42,395 nt of DNA from CAZYQW01 sp964649825 (lineage in GTDB: Bacteria; Planctomycetota; B15-G4; JADJEK01). The notes below the pieces were generated by a model. The model did not search any database, had not been told where the DNA came from, and was given only the letters and a program-made list of their open reading frames with translations. Location of the stretch: contig CAZYQW010000111.1 of the NCBI GenBank assembly GCA_964649825.1, forward strand, positions 1 to 42,395, given 5' to 3'. Below are positions 32,096 to 40,519 of this stretch, one piece after another (position 1 is the stretch's first letter; each line of letters begins with the position of its first letter). A program made the translations under genes and the position numbers.

Positions 32096-33040
32096 CTATG
32101 GACTCGCGCGTGACTCCGCGAGCGCGGTCCGCGCGGCGGTGACGTCCCGGCGGATCTGCTCGATCAACTCCTCCTTCGACTGGAACTGCATCTCGTCCCG
32201 GATGCGAGTCCGCACCTCCAGCTCGAGCTCCTTGCCGTAGAGGTCGCCGTCGAAGTCGAAGAGGTGGGCCTCGACGGTCAGGTCTCCGTCGGGGCCGAAC
32301 GTCGGGCGGATGCCGATGTTGACGACCCCGTCCCGCCCTCCGCCGGGGAGCCGGGCACGGACCGCGTACACCCCGGCCGGAGGCCGGATCTCGTGGTGGA
32401 GGTCGAGATTGGCGGTCGCGAAGCCGAGCTGGCGCCCGCGGCCGTCGCCGCGTACCACGGTGCCGAGGATCGAATAGGGTCGCCCGAGCATCCGGCTCGC
32501 GCGATCCAGGTCGCCGTCGGCGATGGCGGCCCGGATCCGCGTGCTCGAGACGCGGAACTCATCGAGCCGCAGGTCATCGATCACCTCGAAGTCGATCCCG
32601 TGCGACGCGCAGAATCGGCGCAGGAACGCGAGGTCGCCCTCGCGGTCGCGACCGACGTGAGCGTCGGGCCCGAGGACCACCGCGCTCGCGGCGAGGGACT
32701 CGACGAACACCCGCTCGGCGAACTCGTCGGCCGACAACGAGCGGACCTGCTCGTCGAACGGCAGGACCACGCACTCGTCGATGCGGTGCCGGGCGAAGAG
32801 GCGGAGCCGGTGGGGGAGGCTCGTGATCAGGCGGGGTGGCAGGCCCTTCACGACGACGACGGGGTGGACGGCGAACGTCAGCACGATCGCGGCCGCGCCT
32901 CGTTCGTCGGCGAGAGCCCGCACTCGGTCGAGGATCCGCTGGTGTCCGAGATGGACGCCGTCGAACACTCCGAGCGTGCAGACGCCGCGCCGAGCCGCAT
33001 CGAAGCTCGCCGAGAGCGACTCGACGTGGTGGACGCGCAC
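32096..33040 (-). CDS. ribF: Bifunctional riboflavin kinase/FAD synthetase
   Basis: The 314-residue protein makes FMN from riboflavin and FAD from FMN. The N-terminal adenylyltransferase domain shows GVFDGVHLGHQRIL and SSTRIRAAIADGD (the ISSTxxR motif). The C-terminal kinase domain starts LGRPYSILGTVVRGDGRGRQLGFATANL and continues with PPAGVYAVRA and VEAHLFDFDGDLYG. Length and order match RibF. GTG 33040 is the only start before the conserved part, with no clear Shine-Dalgarno. It follows def by 18 bases on the same strand. Supplying FAD suits a genome region rich in acyl-CoA dehydrogenases, but this is a housekeeping gene. Confidence 0.96.
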   Translation of the reverse strand: MRVHHVESLSASFDAARRGVCTLGVFDGVHLGHQRILDRVRALADERGAAAIVLTFAVHPVVVVKGLPPRLITSLPHRLRLFARHRIDECVVLPFDEQVRSLSADEFAERVFVESLAASAVVLGPDAHVGRDREGDLAFLRRFCASHGIDFEVIDDLRLDEFRVSSTRIRAAIADGDLDRASRMLGRPYSILGTVVRGDGRGRQLGFATANLDLHHEIRPPAGVYAVRARLPGGGRDGVVNIGIRPTFGPDGDLTVEAHLFDFDGDLYGKELELEVRTRIRDEMQFQSKEELIEQIRRDVTAARTALAESRASP

Positions 33041-33058
33041 GGGGGGAGTCGACCCGAA

Positions 33059-33550
33059 CTAATCGTCGGAGCGCGTCATCGCCTCGAGCTCTCGCTTCAC
33101 GCGCACTCGGTCGGCGGGCGACATCCGGTGGAGCAGGAGGATGTTCTCCAGGTGGTCGATCTCGTGCTGGATGATCCGCGCCGCGAAGTCCTTCCTCGTC
33201 TCCGTGCGGCGCTCCCCGTTTCGATCCGTGTACTCGACCTCGATCTCGAGCGCGCGCTCGACCTGGACGAAGATCCCGGGGAACGAGAGGCAGCCCTCCT
33301 CACCGACGACGCGCCCGCGGCGCCGCAGGATCTCCGGGTTGATCAGCACCTCGTCCTCGGCCTCGCCGCCGGGGTTCAGCACGAGCAGGCGCACGCTCCA
33401 GCCGACCTGCGGGGCCGCGAGCCCGACCCCGTCCGATTCGTGCATGATCCGGATCATCGCGTCGATCCGACTCTGCAGGTCGTCGTCGAACGACTCGACC
33501 AGGCGAGTCTTCTTGAGGAGGGCGGGGTGCGGATACGTAACGAGTTCCAT
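33059..33550 (-). CDS. def: Peptide deformylase
   Basis: The 163-residue protein removes the formyl group from nascent N-terminal formylmethionine. The three family motifs are present: GVGLAAPQVG (41-50), EEGCLSFPG with the metal-binding Cys87, and QHEIDHLE with His129, Glu130 and His133. Length is normal. The ATG at 33550 gives the usual MELVTYPHPAL start. It is first in a two-gene unit with ribF and has a well-formed promoter (33579-33607). Confidence 0.97.
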   Translation of the reverse strand: MELVTYPHPALLKKTRLVESFDDDLQSRIDAMIRIMHESDGVGLAAPQVGWSVRLLVLNPGGEAEDEVLINPEILRRRGRVVGEEGCLSFPGIFVQVERALEIEVEYTDRNGERRTETRKDFAARIIQHEIDHLENILLLHRMSPADRVRVKRELEAMTRSDD

Positions 33551-33578
33551 GGCCGGACGTCCTTGATCTGAAACCGCT

Positions 33579-33607
33579 TAGATAACCCACGGCTGCGGCA
33601 CGGGCAA
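33579..33607 (-). promoter_or_regulatory. Promoter of def-ribF
   Basis: On the minus strand TTGCCC (33607-33602) and TATCTA (33584-33579) are 17 bases apart. Transcription would start near 33572, about 20 bases before the def ATG. Confidence 0.6.
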
Positions 33608-33619
33608 GGCAAATCGCCG

Positions 33620-33648
33620 TTGACCACACTCGGTCCGACTGGTAACTT
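33620..33648 (+). promoter_or_regulatory. Promoter of the TPR-rpsT operon
   Basis: TTGACC (33620-33625) is followed after 17 bases by TAACTT (33643-33648). It would start a leader of about 105 bases before the TPR ATG and is back-to-back with the def promoter. Confidence 0.55.
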
Positions 33649-33760
33649 GGCGCGTTTCCTCATCTTGCGACGAGTCGCGCCGCTCCGTCTCTCTTCCGTC
33701 GTTCGGAAGCGGACGTCATGACGGCTCGTTGGCGCCCGTGTCACGACAAGAAACGACCCG

Positions 33761-35266
33761 ATGGACGTCTCGAAGCACTTGGAGAAGGCCGCGGAGTCCC
33801 TTCGCAAGAAGAACTTCGACTACGCCATCAGCCTGTACCACCAGGTGCTCCAGCTCAAGCCCGACCACGGCGAGGCGCGCCGCGAGCTGCGGACGGCGCT
33901 GGTGCGTCGCGCCGAGTACAAGAAGGTCCCACCGGTGATCGCGCTCCTCCAGGGAGTTCCCTTTCGCGTCGGCATGCTGTTCGGCAGCCTCCTGCGGAAG
34001 CCGCAGCAGGTCGTCCTGGCGGCCGAGAACTACCTGAAGAACGACCCGGCGAATCGGGGCGTCAATCGCGCGCTGGCCCATGCCCTCGAGAAGGCGAACT
34101 GCCGACGCTCCGCGGTGGCGGTCTGGGAGTTCCTCGCGGACGACGAAGTCGTCGGTGACGAAGCGCTGAAGCGGGCCGGCGCGCTCTATTACGAGCTGAA
34201 GGAGATGCCGAAGGCGCTGGGCTGCTACGAGGCGGTGCTGAAGCGCTCGCCGCGCGACTCCGAGGCCGAGAAGATGCGCAAGAACCTCGCGGCCGAGGGC
34301 GTTCTCTCGTCCGGCTCGTACGACCCGACGAAGTCGTCGCGCGACCTCGCCCGAAACAAGGCCGAGAAGCAGGAACTCGAGATCGGGCACAAGATCGTCA
34401 CCACCGAGGACGAGCGCGACATCCTGACCAGGAAGCTCACCGCCGAGATCGAGCGCGACCCGTCGAACCTGCGCGCGCGGCGTGCGCTCGTCGATCACTT
34501 GGCGAAGGCCAGGAGCTACGCCGCCGCGATCGAGGTGCTCGAGGCGGGGATCGAGATCGACGCGGACTCGTATGAGCTCCGCGAGCGGCTCGGAGACATC
34601 CGACTGCTCGACTACGATCAACAGATCCGCGAGGCGAAGGCGAAGGCCGCGGCGGGCGACGCCGCGGCGCAGACCGACGTCATCGACTTGACGCGCGAGC
34701 GCCACGAGTTCGAGCTCGAGGAAGTGAGCCGCCGCGTCCAGGCGCACCCGACCGACCTCGACCTCCGCTTCCGTCTCGGCCGGCTGAAGCTCGTGGAAGG
34801 CGAGCTGGACGCCGCGGTCGAGAGCTTCCAGCACTCGGTGAAGGACCCGAGGCGGCGCGTCGAGTCGCTGCTCGGTCTCGGCGAGGCGTTCGAGCGGAAG
34901 GGATTGCTGGACCTCTCGCGCAAGCAGTTCGAGAGCGCACTCGAATCGGTCGACGCTGGCTCCGACCGCGCGACCGAGATCGTGTACGCGCTGGGCGTCC
35001 TCGACGAGAAGGCCGGCGCCGTCGACGCCGCGCGCACGCGGTTCGAGTCGATCTACGAGCGCAACATCCACTACCGCGACGTCGGGGACCGACTGAAGGC
35101 GTTGGCGGAGGCACGGCCACAGCCGTCCGCGGCCGCGACGGAGGCTTCCAGGACGAAGCCTCCCAAGACCGAGCCTTCCCAGACCGAGCCTCCCAAACTC
35201 AAGAAGAACGACGAGGCGGCGGGCGAGAGCTCCGCATCCTCGTCGACCTACGATTTCAAGGACTGA
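33761..35266 (+). CDS. Tetratricopeptide-repeat protein
   Basis: The 501-residue cytoplasmic protein (no signal peptide, no membrane segment) consists mostly of TPR-type helix pairs. Examples are AAESLRKKNFDYAISLYHQVLQLKPDHGEARREL near the start, ALYYELKEMPKALGCYEAVLKRSP and the repeats around residues 220-440. The C-terminal ~50 residues are low-complexity and rich in Pro, Lys, Thr and Ser with a short repeated (T)EPSQTEPPK pattern. It is a probable protein-interaction scaffold with unknown partners. ATG 33761 is used. It is the first gene of an operon with rpsT, which follows after 11 bases. Confidence 0.88.
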   Translation: MDVSKHLEKAAESLRKKNFDYAISLYHQVLQLKPDHGEARRELRTALVRRAEYKKVPPVIALLQGVPFRVGMLFGSLLRKPQQVVLAAENYLKNDPANRGVNRALAHALEKANCRRSAVAVWEFLADDEVVGDEALKRAGALYYELKEMPKALGCYEAVLKRSPRDSEAEKMRKNLAAEGVLSSGSYDPTKSSRDLARNKAEKQELEIGHKIVTTEDERDILTRKLTAEIERDPSNLRARRALVDHLAKARSYAAAIEVLEAGIEIDADSYELRERLGDIRLLDYDQQIREAKAKAAAGDAAAQTDVIDLTRERHEFELEEVSRRVQAHPTDLDLRFRLGRLKLVEGELDAAVESFQHSVKDPRRRVESLLGLGEAFERKGLLDLSRKQFESALESVDAGSDRATEIVYALGVLDEKAGAVDAARTRFESIYERNIHYRDVGDRLKALAEARPQPSAAATEASRTKPPKTEPSQTEPPKLKKNDEAAGESSASSSTYDFKD

Positions 35267-35277
35267 CCGAGGAACTC

Positions 35278-35553
35278 ATGCCGAACTCGAAGCAAGCGAA
35301 GAAGCGGAACCGTCAGGACGAGCGACGACGCGTCATGAACAAGTCGCGCCGTTCGACGATGAACACCGAGATCAAGAAGATGTTCGCGGCCGTTACCGCG
35401 GGAGACGTGGCGAAGGCGAAGGAGCTCTTGAGCTCGGCGATGAGCAAGATCGACCGCGCCGCGAAGCAGAACGTGATCCACCGGAACACCGCGGCGCGCA
35501 GGAAGGCGCTTCTGTCGCGGCGGCTCCGCGACCTCCAGGCCTCCGCGAGCTGA
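35278..35553 (+). CDS. rpsT: 30S ribosomal protein S20
   Basis: The 91-residue, very basic protein matches S20: MPNSKQAKKRNRQDERRRVMNKSRRS at the start, then the helical hairpin KELLSSAMSKIDRAAKQNVIHRNTAARRKALLSRRL. It binds 16S rRNA early in 30S assembly. ATG 35278 has GAGGAA upstream. Position after a TPR gene and before an acyltransferase gene is unusual in that S20 is often a single-gene unit; here it is only 11 bases downstream of the TPR gene. Confidence 0.97.
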   Translation: MPNSKQAKKRNRQDERRRVMNKSRRSTMNTEIKKMFAAVTAGDVAKAKELLSSAMSKIDRAAKQNVIHRNTAARRKALLSRRLRDLQASAS

Positions 35554-35589
35554 GTCCGCGGTCGCTTCGCGGCAGCGAGGATCGGCGCG

Positions 35590-36216
35590 GTGTCGCTCCT
35601 GAGCCGGGAGAACCTGCGATCCGCGCTGCGCGATCCGGGGCCCGCGTTCGGCGTGCTGCGAGCGGTCGTCCGCGGTCGCTGGTACCGGTTCCGGTATCGG
35701 CTTCGCGGAGTTCGGCTGACGGTCGGGCGGAACTTCCGCTGCTACGGCAAGCTGGTCATCGCGGGCAAGGGGACGGTCTCGATCGGTGACGACGTCGTCT
35801 TCCGCTGGAACCTGCGTCACGTCTATCTCGGGAGCGGCTCGAGCGACTACGTGATCACGATCGGGAACCGCGTGTGGCTTCACGGGACGACGATCTCGTG
35901 TCGCGCTCGCGTGGACGTCGGCGACCGTTCTCTGGTGGGGAAGGTCGACATCATCGATCACGAGTTCCACGACCCGCGTGATCTCTCGCGCGCCCCGAGG
36001 ATCCGATCGCGACCGATCCGTCTCGGGGCGGACACGTGGATCGGGAACGACGCGGTCATCTTCAAGGGGGTCGAGATCGGGCGCTACTCGGTCGTCGGCG
36101 CGCGAACCGTGGTTCGCCGTTCGATCCCGGAGCGCGTCGTCGCGATCGGGAACCCGGCGCAGATCGTGAAGCGCCTCGACGCCCCGCCCGGCGAGCCGAA
36201 CGGATCAGCGGACTGA
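35590..36216 (+). CDS. Hexapeptide-repeat (left-handed beta-helix) acyltransferase
   Basis: The 208-residue protein has the isoleucine-patch hexapeptide pattern of the CysE/LacA/WbbJ acetyltransferase group. It shows KLVIAGKGTVSIGDDV, DVGDRSLVGKVDIIDHEFHD, and LGADTWIGNDAVIFKGVEIGRYSVVGARTVV, closing with the loop RVVAIGNPAQIVKRL. It probably acetylates a sugar in a surface polysaccharide. GTG 35590 has a GAGG about ten bases upstream. Its stop lies 12 bases inside the 3' end of the convergent exported-protein gene. Confidence 0.9.
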   Translation: MSLLSRENLRSALRDPGPAFGVLRAVVRGRWYRFRYRLRGVRLTVGRNFRCYGKLVIAGKGTVSIGDDVVFRWNLRHVYLGSGSSDYVITIGNRVWLHGTTISCRARVDVGDRSLVGKVDIIDHEFHDPRDLSRAPRIRSRPIRLGADTWIGNDAVIFKGVEIGRYSVVGARTVVRRSIPERVVAIGNPAQIVKRLDAPPGEPNGSAD

Positions 36217-38685
36217 GAAGACGCCGCTCGCGACGTCGAGGACGGGGCCGTCCTCGGCCGCTCGAAGGATGGCATCGACCGCGAGCGGTCCATCACCGTC
36301 GATCGGGACGCGCGCCTCACCGCGGCCGTCCTCGGCGAGGTCGACCCGAATGGACGTCGCCGAGGTCGGGTCCGCGTGCAGCAGCCGCCAGTCGGCGACG
36401 CCGACGTGGGTGAGCGACACGCGCGACGCGACGCGCAGCTCGATGGCCCCCCGCGCTGGACCTGACACAATGATTCGCGCGGTCCGTGCGCCGTCCTCCG
36501 TCGCCGGGTCTACCGCGGCGACGCCGTCGATCCGGACCGCGTCGGGGTCGCGCGTGAGGTCGACGCTGGTCAACGTCTCGGCGTGGATGAACGCGCAGGC
36601 GTTGCCGTACGGATCGGTGTTGGACATGCCGGTCAGATAGCGCTCGGGAATGCCGTAGTGGCGTCCGGTCTCCACGGCCATGCCGAACCGGTAGCCGAAC
36701 GGCTCGCGGTAGGTCGCGAGGGTGTGGGCGTGCAGGAGCGCGTACCACGCGACGAACTCGAGGTCCTCGCCCGGCCGCGAGATCTCGAGGGTACGGCCGA
36801 GGGCTCGGAACGCGTTGGCGGAGGGTCCGGCGAACTGATCGCCCATGTCGCCTTCCCACTCGCGGTCCTCGTCGCAGGGACCGATGTAGTCGCTCTGGAA
36901 ACAGGCGGAGATCATCTCCCACATGTACGAGCTCGCCTCGGTCAGCGAGCCATCGATGAGGACGCGGCGCTTCAGGTCGCTGCGGCAGAGCTCGCGGATC
37001 GCATGACGGTAGCCGTCGTAGCCGCTCGTCGTCGGGTTCGCCTTCGGGTCGAACGTGCACAGCCAGACGGGGCCTCGGTAGGCCCGGGGCTGGTCGCCGG
37101 TGGTGAAGGAGCCGAGCCGAATCCCCTCGACCCAGAGGTTCTCGTCCCACGGGCGATCCCGCGGAAGGCGATAGTCGGTGACCGCTTGGGCGAACTCGAG
37201 CAGGGCGGGGACCGCGCAGCCGCTGTTTCGATACGCGAGGAGCGCGGCTTCGACGTTCTTCCCGTAGTGGTCGTCGGTGTCGTTCTCCATGTCGTAGCGT
37301 TCGGCGTCCCACTGGCGATCGAACCGCTCGATGACGTGGTCGACCGCCGCGCGGTATTCCGGCTTCGGGTTCGACCGCCAGACCCGCATCAGACCGACCA
37401 GGGTGTCGAAGTCGTGGTACCAGGAACGGTTCTGCGAGATCGCCCAGGCCTGGTCGTACGTGCTCTTCTTCGGCGGCGCGAGCACGCCGAGCGCCGAGAT
37501 CTTCTCCGGCATGCGTCCGTGCCAGTTCCCGCCCGGTCCGCGACCGAACGGGACCGACTTCGGTAGATCGTGTTGCTCGCGAAGCTCGATCAGGCGATCG
37601 GCCATCTCCCCGCAGATCACCTCCGCGTACGTCGTGATCGTCTCGTCCGCGAGCAGCTCGGCGACGTCGGAGACATAGTCGATGAAGTGCGTCGGCGAGA
37701 GCTCGACGTCGGGGACCGGCGCGTTCGTCTTCAGGTTGTAGAGGCAGTAGAGGTGGCTCGAGGGATAGACGTTCTGCTTCATCAGCGAGACGACGTGCTT
37801 GCGCAGGCGATCCCTCACGAGCTCGACGAGGGGGGCCGCGTCCGGATCGTCGTCGTTCGCGTGCAGGTAGTTCACCATGAGCTGGTGGATGCCCGATATG
37901 CCGACGACCGACGTGCGCGTGAGCACTTCGCCGGACTTGGCGTCGTGCTGCACACCGATCAAGTAGCCCGAGCTCGCGTCGACGAGGCCGAGGCCGGCGA
38001 GCGGGTCTCCGTCGGGCGCAGCGAGGAAGATGCGCAAGATGTCCCGCACGTCCTCGAGGAGCATCTCGCGAAGCTCCGTCGGACGGATCCGTGGCAGCTC
38101 GTGCCGGCCGATGACGTCGTCGACGAGCACGTTGCCTCCCGCCGCGGCGAGCGAGATGCATCCCCACGGCGACGGCGGGCCGCCCGTGGCGCGACCGATC
38201 TCGGCCCCGACGGGAAGCGTGATGGTACGGAACCCGTCCGCGTCCAGCGGTCCCACGGCCGGCTCGCGACCGTCGACGACGTGCTCGACGCGACGCCCTC
38301 CCTGGGTCGCGAACTCCACGACCAACCGGGCCGCCGGCGACTCGAATCGTGCGCGCAGGGTGACGGTGAAGCTCGCCGCGAAAGGTCCGAAGAGCGTCAC
38401 GATCTGCGTCACCGGGTCGCGATCCGCGTCGAGACGGAGCGCGTGGCCGTCCGCGACCTCTTCGATCCAGTCGTCGGACACGTCCCTCTCGTGGACGAAC
38501 GCGCCCTTCCAGTACGCGCCCATCTTGCGTGGTTTCGTCGTCGAGTCGCAGGCGAGCTCGAAGCTTCCGTTCAGAATGGCGTCGACCGCGAACCGATCCG
38601 GCGCGTAGCCGAGCGGCGAGGGGCGATCGGGGTCGCCGTCGGGGACGCAGCAAAGCGCCAGCGAAACGAAGAGGGCTGGATTCAT
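36205..38685 (-). CDS. Large exported protein of unknown family
   Basis: The 826-residue protein is not recognised. It starts with a short hydrophobic leader (MNPALFVSLALCC), which might be a signal peptide with an imperfect lipobox. Residues 30-190 look like a beta-sandwich (carbohydrate-binding type: SFELACDST, VTQIVTLFGPFAASFTVTLRARF). The middle 200-690 is helical and rich in Trp, Tyr and Asp (NRSWYHDFDTLVGLMRVW, ASSYMWEMISACFQSDYIGPC), reminiscent of an alpha/alpha-toroid as in many polysaccharide-active enzymes, and the end is again beta-rich. A secreted glycan-degrading or binding protein is a guess. ATG 38685; the 3' end overlaps the acyltransferase by 12 bases. Confidence 0.85.
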   Translation of the reverse strand: MNPALFVSLALCCVPDGDPDRPSPLGYAPDRFAVDAILNGSFELACDSTTKPRKMGAYWKGAFVHERDVSDDWIEEVADGHALRLDADRDPVTQIVTLFGPFAASFTVTLRARFESPAARLVVEFATQGGRRVEHVVDGREPAVGPLDADGFRTITLPVGAEIGRATGGPPSPWGCISLAAAGGNVLVDDVIGRHELPRIRPTELREMLLEDVRDILRIFLAAPDGDPLAGLGLVDASSGYLIGVQHDAKSGEVLTRTSVVGISGIHQLMVNYLHANDDDPDAAPLVELVRDRLRKHVVSLMKQNVYPSSHLYCLYNLKTNAPVPDVELSPTHFIDYVSDVAELLADETITTYAEVICGEMADRLIELREQHDLPKSVPFGRGPGGNWHGRMPEKISALGVLAPPKKSTYDQAWAISQNRSWYHDFDTLVGLMRVWRSNPKPEYRAAVDHVIERFDRQWDAERYDMENDTDDHYGKNVEAALLAYRNSGCAVPALLEFAQAVTDYRLPRDRPWDENLWVEGIRLGSFTTGDQPRAYRGPVWLCTFDPKANPTTSGYDGYRHAIRELCRSDLKRRVLIDGSLTEASSYMWEMISACFQSDYIGPCDEDREWEGDMGDQFAGPSANAFRALGRTLEISRPGEDLEFVAWYALLHAHTLATYREPFGYRFGMAVETGRHYGIPERYLTGMSNTDPYGNACAFIHAETLTSVDLTRDPDAVRIDGVAAVDPATEDGARTARIIVSGPARGAIELRVASRVSLTHVGVADWRLLHADPTSATSIRVDLAEDGRGEARVPIDGDGPLAVDAILRAAEDGPVLDVASGVFSVR

Positions 38686-38739
38686 CGCGACTCTTTTACG
38701 CGGCGTCGGGGCCGGAGGACGACGTATTAGAGCACGAAA

Positions 38740-38764
38740 GTGCCTCGCTTCGGGGGCGAGGCAC
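38740..38764 (-). terminator. Intrinsic terminator of the first squalene-cyclase-repeat gene
   Basis: GTGCCTCGC and GCGAGGCAC form a perfect 9-bp stem with a 7-base loop, just after the stop at 38779. On the minus strand the stem is followed by TTTCGT, a short U-rich tail. It lies between this gene and the exported-protein gene. Confidence 0.8.
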
Positions 38765-38778
38765 GTCGCGTTCGGCGG

Positions 38779-40296
38779 TCAGCGTGAGCCGAGGACGCGG
38801 TCGTAGCGGTAATACACCTCGAGGCAGAGCGTCATGATCGCCGTCGAGTAGACGCGGCCGCCGCGGTGACCCCACGGGTCGAACTGCGGGTCCCACGACC
38901 CCTTCTCGTCGCCGTCCTCGCGCTGCCTCTCGACCACGGCGTCGAGCATCTTCGCCTGCCACTTGTTCCAGTCGGCGCCGCCCATCTGGAACATCGAGTA
39001 CGAACCGTAATACCAGTAGTAGAAGTCGATCGTGCCTTCCTCCTCGTCCCACCGCGGGAGCTGCTTGCGGAGGAGGTCGGCGCCGCCGCGCAGGGCGGGG
39101 CTCGTCTCGGGTTCCTCGCCGAGGAAGATGCGGCACAGCATCGCGACCGCCGTCATCGCCTCCGTCTTCTGCTCGGGCCACCGCTCGTTCATGCCGGGCT
39201 CGCGCGCCGACCAGCCTCCCTTCGAGATGTATCCGGTGCGGCACGAGTCGTCGCTGGTCATCTCGTCCAGGAAGAGCTTTGCCCCGTCGAGCGCGGCCTT
39301 GTCGATCTTCAGGCCGAAGTCCTCGGCCGACTTCAGGCACATGACCATCCAGCCGGTGACCGACGTGTCGTTGTTGCCGTCCGGCGGATACGCGTAGCGC
39401 CACGCCTTGTACGGGTTGCGCGTCGCGTGGATGAAGTCGATGCCCTTCTGCGCGGGCTCCTTCAGGATCGGCCACTTGGAGAGGCCATATCCTTCGGTGA
39501 TCGCGAGCGTCGCGAGGGCGTGGTCGTAGAGGAACGTCTCGTGCGAACCGATCTCGCCGAAGCACCCGGTCTCGCCGTCCTGGACGCCGAGCAAGTATCT
39601 GAGCCCCCTGCGGACGACCGCCTTGTACTTGCCGCTGTCGGCGGTGTTTCCCGAACCGAGGAACGCGAGCAGAGCGAGCCCGGTGACGCCGACGTCGTGC
39701 GCGTTGTCCCCGCCGCCGTCGCACTTGTTGCTCTCGCACAGGTTCGAGAAGCCGGCGCAGGACCAGAAGCCGCGCGGATCCTGGTGGCGCTTCAACCAGT
39801 CGAGACCCCACGCGACCGCGTGCTGGCTCGCCTCGGGGCCGCCTCGTCCCGACCTGCGTCCGCCGTGCTTGCCGCCGGAACGTCCGCCGACGTCGCCGCC
39901 GACGCCGAGCACGTCGTTCAGCCCTCTCCCTTCGAACGGAGCCTCCGCCAACGGCTCGTCGTTCTCATCGGCGGGATCCACCTCGGTGAAGTCATCCTCG
40001 GAGACGATCGGATCGGTCATCTGCACGTCCGTCTCCTCGATGTTCTTCTCCGGCTCGTCTTCCGGTTGGTTCTCGATGGGGTCGCGCACATGGTCGTCCA
40101 GCACCGCGATGATGGTGTGGACCTCGGCCTCCGGCTTGCGGTCCGACCATTCGAGTTGCGCGAGGAGCAGGAACAGGATCGCATGGGCGGCGATCGACAC
40201 GAAGAGCCACGGCGCCTTCTTGACGGCGTCGTGGAGCTCCTCCTCGAACGTCGGAGCCTGGGGACGATGGTTCGGCAGCTCGTAGGGAATCGACAT
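38779..40296 (-). CDS. Membrane-anchored protein with TonB-like N-terminus and squalene-cyclase/prenyltransferase repeats, copy 1
   Basis: The 505-residue protein has a cytoplasmic N-terminus, one membrane segment at about 28-48 (APWLFVSIAAHAILFLLLAQL), and an acidic Asp/Glu-rich linker (50-115). A Gly-rich hinge follows (LNDVLGVGGDVGGRSGGKHGG), then a domain of alpha-barrel repeats (WGLDWLKRHQDPRGFWSC, KYKAVVRRGLRYLLGVQDGETGCFG, TGWMVMCLKSAEDFGL) as in squalene cyclases, prenyltransferases and complement-like proteins. No cyclase active-site DxDD is seen, so it is probably a binding or structural module. Such proteins are common in Planctomycetes with unknown role. ATG 40296 follows GGAGGAA. 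The next gene upstream is a close paralogue of the same length. Confidence 0.88.
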   Translation of the reverse strand: MSIPYELPNHRPQAPTFEEELHDAVKKAPWLFVSIAAHAILFLLLAQLEWSDRKPEAEVHTIIAVLDDHVRDPIENQPEDEPEKNIEETDVQMTDPIVSEDDFTEVDPADENDEPLAEAPFEGRGLNDVLGVGGDVGGRSGGKHGGRRSGRGGPEASQHAVAWGLDWLKRHQDPRGFWSCAGFSNLCESNKCDGGGDNAHDVGVTGLALLAFLGSGNTADSGKYKAVVRRGLRYLLGVQDGETGCFGEIGSHETFLYDHALATLAITEGYGLSKWPILKEPAQKGIDFIHATRNPYKAWRYAYPPDGNNDTSVTGWMVMCLKSAEDFGLKIDKAALDGAKLFLDEMTSDDSCRTGYISKGGWSAREPGMNERWPEQKTEAMTAVAMLCRIFLGEEPETSPALRGGADLLRKQLPRWDEEEGTIDFYYWYYGSYSMFQMGGADWNKWQAKMLDAVVERQREDGDEKGSWDPQFDPWGHRGGRVYSTAIMTLCLEVYYRYDRVLGSR

Positions 40297-40439
40297 GCTG
40301 TTCCTCCTTCGTGGAGAACGTCGTGATCGAGTTCGATGTCGGGATGGAACGTCGCGTCGCCTCGGCCGGTTCGAACGTGCCTACGAATCGAGCGCGTGCA
40401 CGAGCGTCGCGGATCTTCTCGCGATCGGATCGAGAGACG

Positions 40440-40479
40440 TGAAGAGCCCCGCGACGAACGGTCGTCGCGGGGCTCTTCA
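40440..40479 (-). terminator. Very strong terminator hairpin after squalene-cyclase-repeat copy 2
   Basis: An 18-bp perfect stem (40440-40457 with 40462-40479) closes a 4-base loop, about 40 bases after the stop at 40520. The U-tract is poor. It would block read-through from copy 2 into copy 1, giving the two paralogues separate transcripts. Confidence 0.8.
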
Positions 40480-40519
40480 ATGCGCCGTTCCCCTCGGGAG
40501 GAGGGGGAGAGACGCGCGA

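Noticed and set aside
40297..40439. Promoter for squalene-cyclase-repeat copy 1
   Set aside because: The gap between the two paralogues must contain one if the terminator works, but no -35/-10 pair with good spacing could be found.
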